Assembly: GCA_002403335.1 (NCBI GenBank)
Contig: DHHO01000008.1
Location: forward strand, 1-64,000
Length of the DNA: 64,000 nucleotides
From: Caldiserica bacterium UBA4770
GTDB taxonomy: Bacteria; Caldisericota; Caldisericia; Caldisericales; Caldisericaceae
Direction of reading: 5' to 3'
Part shown: piece after piece, positions 1 through 8,797 of the stretch
Layout: each line of letters begins with the position of its first letter
Numbering within the stretch: the first letter of the stretch is position 1
Position numbers and translations under genes: made by a program
The notes under the pieces: model-generated
The model's input: only the letters and a program-made list of their open reading frames with translations
Told to the model about the DNA's origin: nothing
Databases searched by the model: none

Positions 1-908
1 AGGGCAAAGCCAATACCAGGGGTGGGTCTTCCTCCGAGTTGTTCTAACAGATAGTCGTATCTTCCCCCCCCAAGGAGTGCATTCTGTGACCCCAGCTCCT
101 TAGAAACAACTTCAAAAACTGTCCTCGTATAGTAGTCAAGGCCCCTTACAAGAGTATGGTCAACTTCATAGGGAATATTAGCCTTTTCAAGGTAATCAAG
201 AACTTTTTCGAAGTGAGCTCTGCAATCTTCACAAAGGTAATCAATCATTCTGGGTAAATTCTTTTTAAAATCCTCACTTTCATTCTTACAATCAAGGATT
301 CTCAATGGATTTGTATAAAATCTTTTCTTACAATCATCACAAAGTTCATCATAATGAGGTTTAATTGCCTCAATGAGGTTTTGCCGGTACAATGGCCTGC
401 AATTTCTATCTCCAATACTATTGATTTTCACCTCCACTCCTTTCAAGTTTAGTTCTCTGGCAATTGTGTATGCAACCAGAATAACCTCTCCGTCAAGAAA
501 TGGAGATTCGTCTCCCAGTGCCTCGATTCCAAACTGGTAAAACTCTCTGAACCGTCCTTTTTGCGGTTTTTCGTACCTGAAACATGGGCCAAAGTAATAG
601 AATTTTAAAGGGAGGGGCCTTGTCTCGAAGTGGTTTTCTATATAGCATCTTGCAACCGAGGCTGTAATTTCCGGGCGTAGGGTTACTTCTCTTCCCCCTT
701 TGTCAAGAAAAGTGTACATTTCCTTATTAACAATATCCGTCCCTTCTCCTACCGACCTTTTAAAGAGTTCTGATTCTTCAAGAACTGGTGTTATAATTTC
801 TTCGTAAGCAAAGCGCTTAGCAACTTCTTTTAAGCTCCTCTCTGCGACCTGAAACATCTTTATATCTTCATTAAATATATCCTTAAAACCTTTTACCCTT
901 TTAATCAT
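1..908 (-). CDS. hisS: Histidyl-tRNA synthetase (C-terminal part outside window)
   Basis: Charges tRNA-His with histidine in the cytoplasm. The reading frame starts at an ATG at 908 behind a GAGAGGTAAGG ribosome site and runs off the left edge, so about 302 residues are present. Class II motifs are visible: an early GFKDI segment, motif 2 with FRYEKPQKGRFREFYQFGIE, and the HisRS-specific LVRGLDYYTRT followed by a GGGRYD stretch. The missing part would be the end of the catalytic core and the anticodon-binding domain. It is transcribed away from the TPR gene at 974, with a shared 65-nt AT-rich spacer. Identity is secure; only completeness is unknown. Confidence 0.95.
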   Translation of the reverse strand, partial: MIKRVKGFKDIFNEDIKMFQVAERSLKEVAKRFAYEEIITPVLEESELFKRSVGEGTDIVNKEMYTFLDKGGREVTLRPEITASVARCYIENHFETRPLPLKFYYFGPCFRYEKPQKGRFREFYQFGIEALGDESPFLDGEVILVAYTIARELNLKGVEVKINSIGDRNCRPLYRQNLIEAIKPHYDELCDDCKKRFYTNPLRILDCKNESEDFKKNLPRMIDYLCEDCRAHFEKVLDYLEKANIPYEVDHTLVRGLDYYTRTVFEVVSKELGSQNALLGGGRYDYLLEQLGGRPTPGIGFA

Positions 909-973
909 CCTTACCTCTCATTTTTCTTTAAAAGATTTTTCATTATTCTATATTATATGAAAGGAGCTTAAAA

Positions 974-1696
974 ATGCTTAAAAGATTTCCAAAGATTCTA
1001 CTTTCCATCATGACAATTGGATATATATTTGCATTCTTTGGTCTTATTACACCAGGGATGTTTTTATATGGGTTGATAGGTCTTGCTGTTGGGGGTACTC
1101 TAACAATTCTTAATGTCACTTCTTCCGAATACAGGGCAACGAAGGCATTGAACACCTCAAGGAAGTTTATAGAAAAAGAGAATGTAGAAAAGGCTGTTTC
1201 AATGGTGCTTGCTTCAGTTTCTCTATATAACAATGAGGAAACTGCTTATACATTCTTCTCTAAACCATTTAAGAACAAAAAGGCACTTAATGGTGTAGCA
1301 AAGAAGTTATATTCTCTTTTGAAAGATAATGATACCCCCTATTTTAGATATGTTGTCTCCTGTTTTTTGTATGCAGCAGGGGATGTTAAAAAGATAGTTC
1401 CTCTTTTAGAAGAGATACCTGAGGAAAAAAGGACAATAAAAATGGCAAGGCTCCTTGGTTCTGTTCTCGTAGACCTTCAGGATTTCGACAGAGCCGTTGA
1501 GGTATTTAAGGAATTCGACCCTCCCTATATTCCAATAATCGAAGATGAGCTTGCTATTGTTTATGGAATCGGTGTTTCTTACCTTGCAATGGGTAACAAA
1601 GAGAAAGGCATTGAATACCTCACAAGAGTAGAGGCAAGAAGCCCACGATTTGGCAACGTTGCAAAAATATTAGACGAGTTGGAAAAGTCTGAGTAA
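974..1696 (+). CDS. Membrane-anchored TPR-like protein, function unknown
   Basis: A 240-residue protein with a hydrophobic N-terminus (about residues 8-48, two close membrane segments separated by a TPG turn), then an all-helical cytoplasmic part. Helical pairs such as residues 150-185 (LLGSVLVDLQDFDRAVEVF) and 195-225 (VYGIGVSYLAMGNKEKGIEY) look like tetratricopeptide repeats, so a scaffolding role at the membrane is a reasonable inference. The start follows AAAGGAG with 7 nt spacing. The stop codon abuts the last base of the convergent permease gene at 1697, so there is no room for a conventional terminator. No specific family recognised. Confidence 0.75.
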   Translation: MLKRFPKILLSIMTIGYIFAFFGLITPGMFLYGLIGLAVGGTLTILNVTSSEYRATKALNTSRKFIEKENVEKAVSMVLASVSLYNNEETAYTFFSKPFKNKKALNGVAKKLYSLLKDNDTPYFRYVVSCFLYAAGDVKKIVPLLEEIPEEKRTIKMARLLGSVLVDLQDFDRAVEVFKEFDPPYIPIIEDELAIVYGIGVSYLAMGNKEKGIEYLTRVEARSPRFGNVAKILDELEKSE

Positions 1697-2890
1697 CTAC
1701 TCGTATCTCAGGGCATCAACAGGGTTGAGCAAAGCAGCCTTCCTTGCAGGATAAACTCCAAAAAATACTCCTACAAATATTGAGAAGAGAGATGCTACAA
1801 CGATTGAGGTGGGTGATATATGTGTGGGAAGGAACTGGGGAGAAATGGAAGAGCCGATGAGACCAATGACAATTCCTATTAGCCCTCCCACCGCAGAGAT
1901 GAATATTGCCTCAAACAGAAATTGCATGAGGATATCCTTATTTTTTGCTCCAACGGCTTTTCTAATACCAATTTCTCTTGTCCTTTCGGCAACTGAGGCA
2001 AGCATAATATTCATAATTCCAATTCCACCAACGATGAGAGCTATAGAACTAATTACAGTAAGTGTAATGGTTAAGATGCTTGTTACACTATTAGCAAGCT
2101 CTATATATTGGTCTTCACTGTTTATCGAGAAATTTTCCATTTTATGTGATTGGATGAGGAGCTTCCTAACTCTTGCTGCAAGAACTTCCATTTCCATCTC
2201 AGGGGGTGTCTTTAAGAATATAACCTGAAGATTTCTTTGTCCTGTAATAGTTTGAAGTGTTGTAATTGGCACAAACGCTATATTATCCATATCAATATAT
2301 CCGAGGCTTCCTATTGGCTGAAGGGTACCAATAACAAGGAAATTTGAATCAAAGATCTTCACAAAGCTTCCCAGGGGGTTGCTATTGCCGAATAGTTTCT
2401 GAGACAATTTTGATCCGAGGATACACACATACTTATATCCGAGGATATCATTCTGAACGAATTTTCTTCCCCTTTCGATTTTATAGTTTGAAACATCGAA
2501 TATGTCTTCGTTGGTCCCCACAACCGGAAGAGTGAATTCACGGTTCTCGTATTTTATAGTTGCATTGAAATTAAGTTCTGGAGATATGTATACACCCGGC
2601 AACTTGCCTTTTAACAATTTTACATCATCGTATGTAAGAGGTTTTCTGGTTTCGCTCTGGCTTATAACGGATTCCATAAGGTTCGTACCTTTTCCAGGCA
2701 GCACAATAAGGACATTCGAACCAAGTGATTCTATGCTTGATAGTATTGAATTCTGCGCTCCATAACCATAAGATGTGATAATAATAAGAGAGGCAACACC
2801 CACTATGACTCCGAGCATCGAAAGAAACGTCCTCGTTCTGTTTATTTTTAATGATTGAAATGCAATTCTCATAATGTTTAAAGTTCTCAT
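1697..2890 (-). CDS. MacB/FtsX-type ABC transporter permease
   Basis: Permease of a MacB-type exporter (mechanotransmission ABC family), 397 residues. One N-terminal membrane helix (about 14-37) is followed by an extracytoplasmic MacB-like domain (about 40-265) and three C-terminal helices; the block ERTREIGIRKAVGAKNKDI after the second helix is the classic FtsX-domain coupling motif. The ATG overlaps the stop of the ATPase gene (TCAT on the plus strand at 2887-2890), so it is the last gene of an adaptor-ATPase-permease operon. Such systems export peptides, lipids or macrolides; the substrate cannot be read from sequence. Confidence 0.9.
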   Translation of the reverse strand: MRTLNIMRIAFQSLKINRTRTFLSMLGVIVGVASLIIITSYGYGAQNSILSSIESLGSNVLIVLPGKGTNLMESVISQSETRKPLTYDDVKLLKGKLPGVYISPELNFNATIKYENREFTLPVVGTNEDIFDVSNYKIERGRKFVQNDILGYKYVCILGSKLSQKLFGNSNPLGSFVKIFDSNFLVIGTLQPIGSLGYIDMDNIAFVPITTLQTITGQRNLQVIFLKTPPEMEMEVLAARVRKLLIQSHKMENFSINSEDQYIELANSVTSILTITLTVISSIALIVGGIGIMNIMLASVAERTREIGIRKAVGAKNKDILMQFLFEAIFISAVGGLIGIVIGLIGSSISPQFLPTHISPTSIVVASLFSIFVGVFFGVYPARKAALLNPVDALRYE

Positions 2891-3591
2891 ACAAGATCTT
2901 CTCCATTTAATCTGTCACTTTCAATGAGGCCATCTTTTATTGTAATCTTTCTTTTGGTAAAACTTGCTACATTAGGGTCGTGTGTTACGATAATCTCTGT
3001 AACATTTCTTTGTTCGTTTAATCTTTTCAAGAGATTCATAATTTCAAGGCCTGTCTTTGAATCAAGGTTCCCTGTTGGTTCGTCCGCAAAAATAATCAGT
3101 GGGTCATTTACAAGTGCTCTGACAATAGCAACTCTCTGTCTTTCTCCACCCGAAAGCTGAGCGGGTAGGTGTGTCTTTCTTTTCGAAAGACCCGTGATTT
3201 CGAGGAGCTCTTTTACTTTATCCTCTTTCTCTTTTATACTATTTTTGGAGTTATATAAAAGAGGTATCATTACATTGTCCCAAACATTTAAATGTGGAAG
3301 AAGGTTAAAATCTTGAAAGACAAACCCAATTTTCTTATTTCTTATCTCCGCAAGTTCGTTGTCATTAAGCTTACTTATATCGTTTCCTTCAAGGAAATAT
3401 TTTCCACTTGTTGCCATATCAAGGCAGCCAAGGAGGTGCATAAGTGTGGATTTTCCAGAGCCAGAGGGCCCCATAACAGCTACAAACTCTCCTTCGTGTA
3501 TGGATAAGCTTACCCCTTTTACTGCTTCAACGATGGTATCCCCAAGTTTGTATATTTTCGTGAGGTTTTCTGTTTTTATAACTTCTGTCAT
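2887..3591 (-). CDS. MacB/LolD-type ABC transporter ATP-binding protein
   Basis: ATPase subunit, 234 residues, that powers the adjacent permease. Walker A GPSGSGKST, Q-loop in GFVFQDFNLLPHLNVWDNV, ABC signature LSGGERQRVAIVRAL, Walker B IIFADEPTGNLD and the switch histidine in IVTHDP are all present and intact. The HLNVWDNVMIPLLY segment is typical of the LolD/MacB/FtsE group rather than importers. It overlaps the adaptor stop by 4 nt upstream and the permease start by 4 nt downstream, indicating translational coupling. Confidence 0.93.
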   Translation of the reverse strand: MTEVIKTENLTKIYKLGDTIVEAVKGVSLSIHEGEFVAVMGPSGSGKSTLMHLLGCLDMATSGKYFLEGNDISKLNDNELAEIRNKKIGFVFQDFNLLPHLNVWDNVMIPLLYNSKNSIKEKEDKVKELLEITGLSKRKTHLPAQLSGGERQRVAIVRALVNDPLIIFADEPTGNLDSKTGLEIMNLLKRLNEQRNVTEIIVTHDPNVASFTKRKITIKDGLIESDRLNGEDLV

Positions 3592-5462
3592 GGTATTCCG
3601 CCCGGAGCAGGAGAAATATTGATATATGTTAATGACTCTTCAGGTACGAGAACAATGATATTTCCCTCTTCTAACCCTGAGAGGACCTCTGTATAATAAC
3701 TCGAGGAGATGCCAACTTCAATTTCAACTCTTTGAATAGCACCATCTGGCAATACCATTTCAACGTAATTTTTTCCATATTCAGTAATTACGGATTCTAT
3801 TGGGACAGCAATAACATTTTCTTTTCTATCTATAAGGATCTGTATATTTGTGGTGAGTCCACTCTTAAGGTTTAATTCTGTTTCTGGTATCTCAATTTTC
3901 ACCTTATAAGCCTGTATTCCCTGCTGTGAAACCATTTCCTTCTTCAACCCTACATAACTTACTTTTCCCTGGATTGTAACATTTTTGAAGGCGTCAAGTG
4001 TTAACATTGCAGTCTGCCCTGGCTTGAGTTCCACGGCGTCAATTTCATCTGCATACGTTTCAACAATAAATTTGGAAGTATTTCCAATAGTTGCAACAAC
4101 TGTTCCGGAGGAAAACCCTCCTCCGCCAGATACAACATCTCCTTCCTTAACGTTCAGAACAAGCACTGAGCCTTCGACAGGCGACTTTATAATATAATCG
4201 TCGAGGTTATTTTGTGCAATACTAAGGCTTGTATAAGCCTGACTCTTTTGAATCTCTGCTATCTGGATTTTCTTGTCGTTAAGGGCAATCTGGTTTTTCG
4301 TTGCCTCTACCATTGCCTCTGCATTGGATACAGCAGCTAAAGCTGAATTCAATTGTTCTCTTCTTAAGTTAATTGAATCCTCTGATACTGACGCATTTTT
4401 TTGAGTGATGTCAAGATTTGCCTTTGCAATTTCAAGTTGCGAATTCGCTATCTCCACTGATTTTTCACTTTGTTGAATTTGCAACTCTTTTGCGCTCCTC
4501 GCTTTTAGTGCCTGATTGTAATTTTCTTTTGCAATTTCAAGTGCAATCTTTGCCTGTTCTAACTGATTTTCTACTTTGATTATATCCTCCTCCTCAGGTC
4601 TACCATGCGTTTTTAGCTTTTCAAGGTTCGCCTGGGCAATCTCTAAGTTACTCTCTGCAATTTTTACCTGCCTTTCAGCAATATCTACTTCCTGCTTAAC
4701 TACAAGGGGATTGTCTTTCATCTCATCCACTCTTTGCTGAGCAATTTCCTTATTAAGGTTTGCCTGTTCTACTTGCTCTTCTGCAATTTTTATATCTTGC
4801 TCGGTGGGTCCCTGTTTTTTTAGTGTATTAAGGTTGAGTTCTGCCATAGCAACTGAAAGTTCAGCATTCTTTACCTGAAGATCTGCGATATTTACATTTT
4901 CGGTTGTGATATCAGAGACTCTTACTGCCTCAAGATTTAGCATTGCATTGTCAAGATTAATCTGTGCCTGTTTTACCTGCTCCTCTGCAATTTTAATTTG
5001 AGAAGGGGTTGCCTCCGATTTTTCTATCATATCAAGGTTTATTTTAGCAATTTCATATGAAGCCTGGGCTGACTTTAGATTTGCCTCTGCTTGAAGGAGG
5101 CTATTATTTAGATCTGTATCTTTTGCAATCAGATAATTTATTTCAGCAATCTTATAACTATTCAATGCATTTTCGTAGTTTTTTCTTGCAGTTTCGGCAT
5201 CTATTTCTATTATTGGCTGGTCTTTTTTTACAGGCTGTCCTTCACTCACATATATCCTTGAAACCTTTCCAGAAACTGAAGATACTACATTAATTTCAGG
5301 CTCATACTTTAGCGTTCCCGAAAAGGTTAGAGTACTTTCTATAGTTTGCCTCGTAACTGTATATGTCTCCTGTCCTTGAGTTCCTCCTGTGCCTCTACAC
5401 CCTGTAAATATAAAAGCAATTAAAACTACGCTCATTATAGTAAGGAGATGCTTTTTTCCCAT
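3588..5462 (-). CDS. HlyD/MacA-type membrane fusion lipoprotein with very long coiled coil
   Basis: Periplasmic adaptor of the MacB-type exporter, 624 residues, first gene of the operon behind a GGAGGAAGT ribosome site. The N-terminus ends in a lipobox (FTGC, Cys at about 22), so it is a predicted lipoprotein. Residues about 40-75 and 430-490 form the split lipoyl-like domain (SGKVSRIYVSEGQPVKKDQPI ... SPVEGSVLVLNVKEGDVV shows both halves), and 500-610 the beta-barrel and membrane-proximal domain. Between them lies about 350 residues of heptad sequence made of repeated IAEEQV/NLE units of roughly 35-45 residues, much longer than the hairpin of ordinary MacA. No TolC-like gene is adjacent. Confidence 0.88.
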   Translation of the reverse strand: MGKKHLLTIMSVVLIAFIFTGCRGTGGTQGQETYTVTRQTIESTLTFSGTLKYEPEINVVSSVSGKVSRIYVSEGQPVKKDQPIIEIDAETARKNYENALNSYKIAEINYLIAKDTDLNNSLLQAEANLKSAQASYEIAKINLDMIEKSEATPSQIKIAEEQVKQAQINLDNAMLNLEAVRVSDITTENVNIADLQVKNAELSVAMAELNLNTLKKQGPTEQDIKIAEEQVEQANLNKEIAQQRVDEMKDNPLVVKQEVDIAERQVKIAESNLEIAQANLEKLKTHGRPEEEDIIKVENQLEQAKIALEIAKENYNQALKARSAKELQIQQSEKSVEIANSQLEIAKANLDITQKNASVSEDSINLRREQLNSALAAVSNAEAMVEATKNQIALNDKKIQIAEIQKSQAYTSLSIAQNNLDDYIIKSPVEGSVLVLNVKEGDVVSGGGGFSSGTVVATIGNTSKFIVETYADEIDAVELKPGQTAMLTLDAFKNVTIQGKVSYVGLKKEMVSQQGIQAYKVKIEIPETELNLKSGLTTNIQILIDRKENVIAVPIESVITEYGKNYVEMVLPDGAIQRVEIEVGISSSYYTEVLSGLEEGNIIVLVPEESLTYINISPAPGGIP

Positions 5463-5608
5463 ACTTCCTCCAATATATAATTTTTTATACGATTATATGA
5501 TAAACACATTTCAGAGTCAAGGACTATTAAAAACATAAGGGATATTCTACTTCAAAACATTCAATCAGGCTTGATTTCTTAAGTTAGAAATGACTATTTC
5601 TTTTACCT

Positions 5609-8600
5609 TCACTCTTTGTAGATAATCGTTACCTTCCTTGTTGCATTATCCCAGAAGACCGTACAACCCAGATTCTCCGCTACAAATCTTACAGGAACAT
5701 AAGTTCTCGAGTTTATAATGACGGGCTTTACAAGTCTATTCTCTGGGTCAATTGGTATCTTGTTTCCATTTACCTCTGCAATACCCTGGTCGATCCATAG
5801 CTTTATCTCTTTTTCTTTAAATTCTATCTGAACTAACCTTTCTTTTTCTAACCATGTTATATTGCCTCCAAGAATTTCAACAATTGTTCTTATAGGAACT
5901 ATAGTTCTATTCCATTGTTGCATTATGATAGGGACGGTTCCTCTACCTGGATCAATCTCCATTTTTACTTCATTAACCTCCATTATGGGGTTATTAATCT
6001 CAAGGATAATTTTTATCTCTCTCTTTCCCTCGAATAGGACAGTTCTTTTTATCACTGTTTTTTCACCGGATGGGGCAAGAGACGTTATTGTTATTATGTT
6101 CTCTTTTGCTAACATGGGAACGAATGCAGTGAATCCCCCATCTGATTTAACCTGCACCTTATTTTCGTTTACAGTAACAGTATATCCGGGAGTTGTCTTC
6201 CCGGAGAATGTAAAATTTTGACTTGTCGCTGTTACTCTGTCTGGAAAATTCACCCACAGATACGGTTTGATTGAAATAAGGAGTGGGCTTGACTGTACCT
6301 CTACAGGTATATTCACAACATTATAAGCTTCGACATTTTTGAATAGAATTTGATTGGTAGATGCTTTGACAGATTTGAATATAAGCTGTAGTATCAGAGT
6401 TCTACCATTGATTTCCTTCCCTTTTGGTGAGGAAAATGCAATAGTAAGTCCATTTTCATTTTCCTTATAAATGACTAAATCTTTCTCTATTGGTGTATCC
6501 ACATCGAGGAACTTAAGATTATCTTTATTATAAATAACTTCAAAGGCAACCGCTCTTATATTTGCCGCATTCTTTACAAAGATGGGGATTTTCATAGTCT
6601 CATTTTCCTGTACGCTTAAATCTTCTGAAAATAAATTGAGCGGTAGTTTTGTTGAGATTGTAACGTTTAGACTCACTGCCTTTTTAACCCCAGAGCTCTC
6701 TGAGGTAATTTCTATCGAACAACTTCCTTTTTCTCCTTCCTTAGCCGATACGGATGACTTCAAGGCTATTTTAAAATAGAATGTCTCCCCTGGATTAAGT
6801 GTGAATGTTCTAAGCGGAGGGTTGACAATAGAGGCCTCCCAACCTGGATTTAAGTATTGCTTTAAATTAATTGTATATGCATCGGTATTTGTCCCAATAT
6901 TTTTAACCGAGACATTTGCTATTTCTTCGTCACCCGGGCTCATTACGCTTGTATCAGGTTCAATATAAATCACGAAAGAGTAAGGTTCTTCCTCTACAAC
7001 CTCCTTCACAATTCTTACAATATTATGAAAACAATCCGTAATGAGGAATGTGTCGTCTTCTATCTCTATAGAGCAAGCCTCATAGAATATTCTTTGGCTT
7101 TGATAAAGTGGTACTCCTTCTTCAGAAAAAAAGGAAATCCTCCCATTTTCTGTATCACAAATAACAATATTTCCATAAGAGTCAATTGCGATATCCTCAG
7201 GGATATACATACCAAGGGGTCCTCTTCCGCTCTCTCCAAAAGTTTTGAGCAGGGAAAATTTACTACTATATATGTAAACTTTGTTTTCCGAAATTGATGT
7301 AATATAAAACTTTCCATCCTTATCCTGCGCAATACCTGCTGGATTGCTGCATACAGGAAATACTGTCTGAATAACCCCGGACTCATCAATTTTTATCACT
7401 GAGTCTCTATCTTGCATAGTTGCATAAATAAAACCGTCCTTCCCTTTGATAATTTTTCTTACAATACCAATATCGCTACTTCTTATGATTTTCTTAAAAT
7501 CTCCGCTGCTTGTGAACATTCCAATTGCTCCGTTCATTCCTACAAAGAGATTGCCTTTCTTATCAGCGAAGATTGAGTAAGATTGAGGGAAAGTCCCTCC
7601 CTGAATAGTATTTATCCTTTTTACAAATTGCCCCGAAGGGGATAGTTCTACTATTTCACTGGTCTCAAATCCACCAAGGTTTAAAACCCATACATTTCCC
7701 TTTTCATCAAGGGTTGAAGAAAGTGGATTTAAGAGCACTCCCGACGTTTTTGCATGAGAAAAGTCCTTTTTTGAAAGAAACATACCTATTGAGTTAAACA
7801 CAGAGATTCTTGCTCCAATAGGGAAGCCGAAGGGGGCTTCAGAATCTGAGTCCCAGTAGTAAAAGCCGGAATCATAAACATAAATATTGCCAAGATTATC
7901 AGTTGAGATACCTGTTGGTGTTATGAATGAACCGTCAGCTTGGCCAGGGAATATAGTAGAAGGTTTGCCTATCTCTTTTATAAACTTCCCTTCTTTAGAG
8001 TATTGTAATACTCTCCCGTTGCCCTGATTACCTCTGGATAAACCCCTGTCAGCGACGAATAGATTACCAGATGCGTCAAATGTTAAATCAGAGGGGAATA
8101 TGAGTTCCCGCCCTGAAATGGTGAGTAGGGGCTTAAAGTTTATATCAAGAACGAAAATACTGTTATTTCTCATATCTATGGCCGCTATCTTGTCTTTGCC
8201 ATCTGTTGCAAGTCCTCCCGGGAACTCTATATTAAAGGATTGAATAATAGTTCCATTTCTATCAAATTTATATAATTTATTAGCGAGGTAATCTGCAACA
8301 AAAATATATCCCTCAAGGACTGTCACTCCTGTAGGAGTATTGAGGAACCCTTTCCCGATTGATCTTTCCATTAAGCCTGATACTGAAAATACCTTTATGT
8401 CCCCGGAAAGAGCGTCTGAAATGTAAAAATTATTTGAATAAAATGCAATATCTGTTGGATAGATTAGTTGTTTTAACGATCCAAATACAAATGTGTTCTG
8501 GAGAAGAGGATTCAAAATATGTACCCTTCCATATGCATTATCAATGACTGCAATTTTTCCATCACCTGTTGTACACATACCCTGCATAGGAAAAAGGTAT

Positions 8601-8797
8601 TTTGAATCAAAATCATCTTCGTAAAGATTAGCCTCTGCAAGGCAGATTGAACCTATAAAATCATCGTAGGGTATGCACATATCTTGAATGACCTCAATGT
8701 CTTTTATTGTAATAGCCTCAGAAATGTTCAAAGGAGAAACAAGCATTGTTAAGGAAAGAATTATAGTTATTATCACCTTTCTTGTTCTTAGATTCAT
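5609..8797 (-). CDS. Secreted NHL beta-propeller protein with cohesin-like and stalk domains
   Basis: A 1062-residue exported protein with a signal peptide (residues 1-28, ending near SEA). Residues about 40-620 consist of many NHL/six-bladed-propeller-like repeats (recurring ..GNIYVYDSG, GNLFVADRG, GKIAVIDNA strands). About 625-735 is an immunoglobulin-like NEW3-type segment, about 738-865 resembles a cohesin fold, 865-945 a second Ig-like domain, and 955-1062 a copper-amine-oxidase-N-like 'stalk' domain with RTYVPVRFVAENLG. Its ATG overlaps the protease stop by 4 nt. No catalytic motif is evident; it probably acts as a cell-surface scaffold or binding protein. Domain borders are estimates by eye. 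Confidence 0.75.
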   Translation of the reverse strand: MNLRTRKVIITIILSLTMLVSPLNISEAITIKDIEVIQDMCIPYDDFIGSICLAEANLYEDDFDSKYLFPMQGMCTTGDGKIAVIDNAYGRVHILNPLLQNTFVFGSLKQLIYPTDIAFYSNNFYISDALSGDIKVFSVSGLMERSIGKGFLNTPTGVTVLEGYIFVADYLANKLYKFDRNGTIIQSFNIEFPGGLATDGKDKIAAIDMRNNSIFVLDINFKPLLTISGRELIFPSDLTFDASGNLFVADRGLSRGNQGNGRVLQYSKEGKFIKEIGKPSTIFPGQADGSFITPTGISTDNLGNIYVYDSGFYYWDSDSEAPFGFPIGARISVFNSIGMFLSKKDFSHAKTSGVLLNPLSSTLDEKGNVWVLNLGGFETSEIVELSPSGQFVKRINTIQGGTFPQSYSIFADKKGNLFVGMNGAIGMFTSSGDFKKIIRSSDIGIVRKIIKGKDGFIYATMQDRDSVIKIDESGVIQTVFPVCSNPAGIAQDKDGKFYITSISENKVYIYSSKFSLLKTFGESGRGPLGMYIPEDIAIDSYGNIVICDTENGRISFFSEEGVPLYQSQRIFYEACSIEIEDDTFLITDCFHNIVRIVKEVVEEEPYSFVIYIEPDTSVMSPGDEEIANVSVKNIGTNTDAYTINLKQYLNPGWEASIVNPPLRTFTLNPGETFYFKIALKSSVSAKEGEKGSCSIEITSESSGVKKAVSLNVTISTKLPLNLFSEDLSVQENETMKIPIFVKNAANIRAVAFEVIYNKDNLKFLDVDTPIEKDLVIYKENENGLTIAFSSPKGKEINGRTLILQLIFKSVKASTNQILFKNVEAYNVVNIPVEVQSSPLLISIKPYLWVNFPDRVTATSQNFTFSGKTTPGYTVTVNENKVQVKSDGGFTAFVPMLAKENIITITSLAPSGEKTVIKRTVLFEGKREIKIILEINNPIMEVNEVKMEIDPGRGTVPIIMQQWNRTIVPIRTIVEILGGNITWLEKERLVQIEFKEKEIKLWIDQGIAEVNGNKIPIDPENRLVKPVIINSRTYVPVRFVAENLGCTVFWDNATRKVTIIYKE

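Noticed and set aside
943..1233. 96-residue frame opposite the TPR gene
   Set aside because: A shadow of the plus-strand gene, with no family features and no ribosome site.
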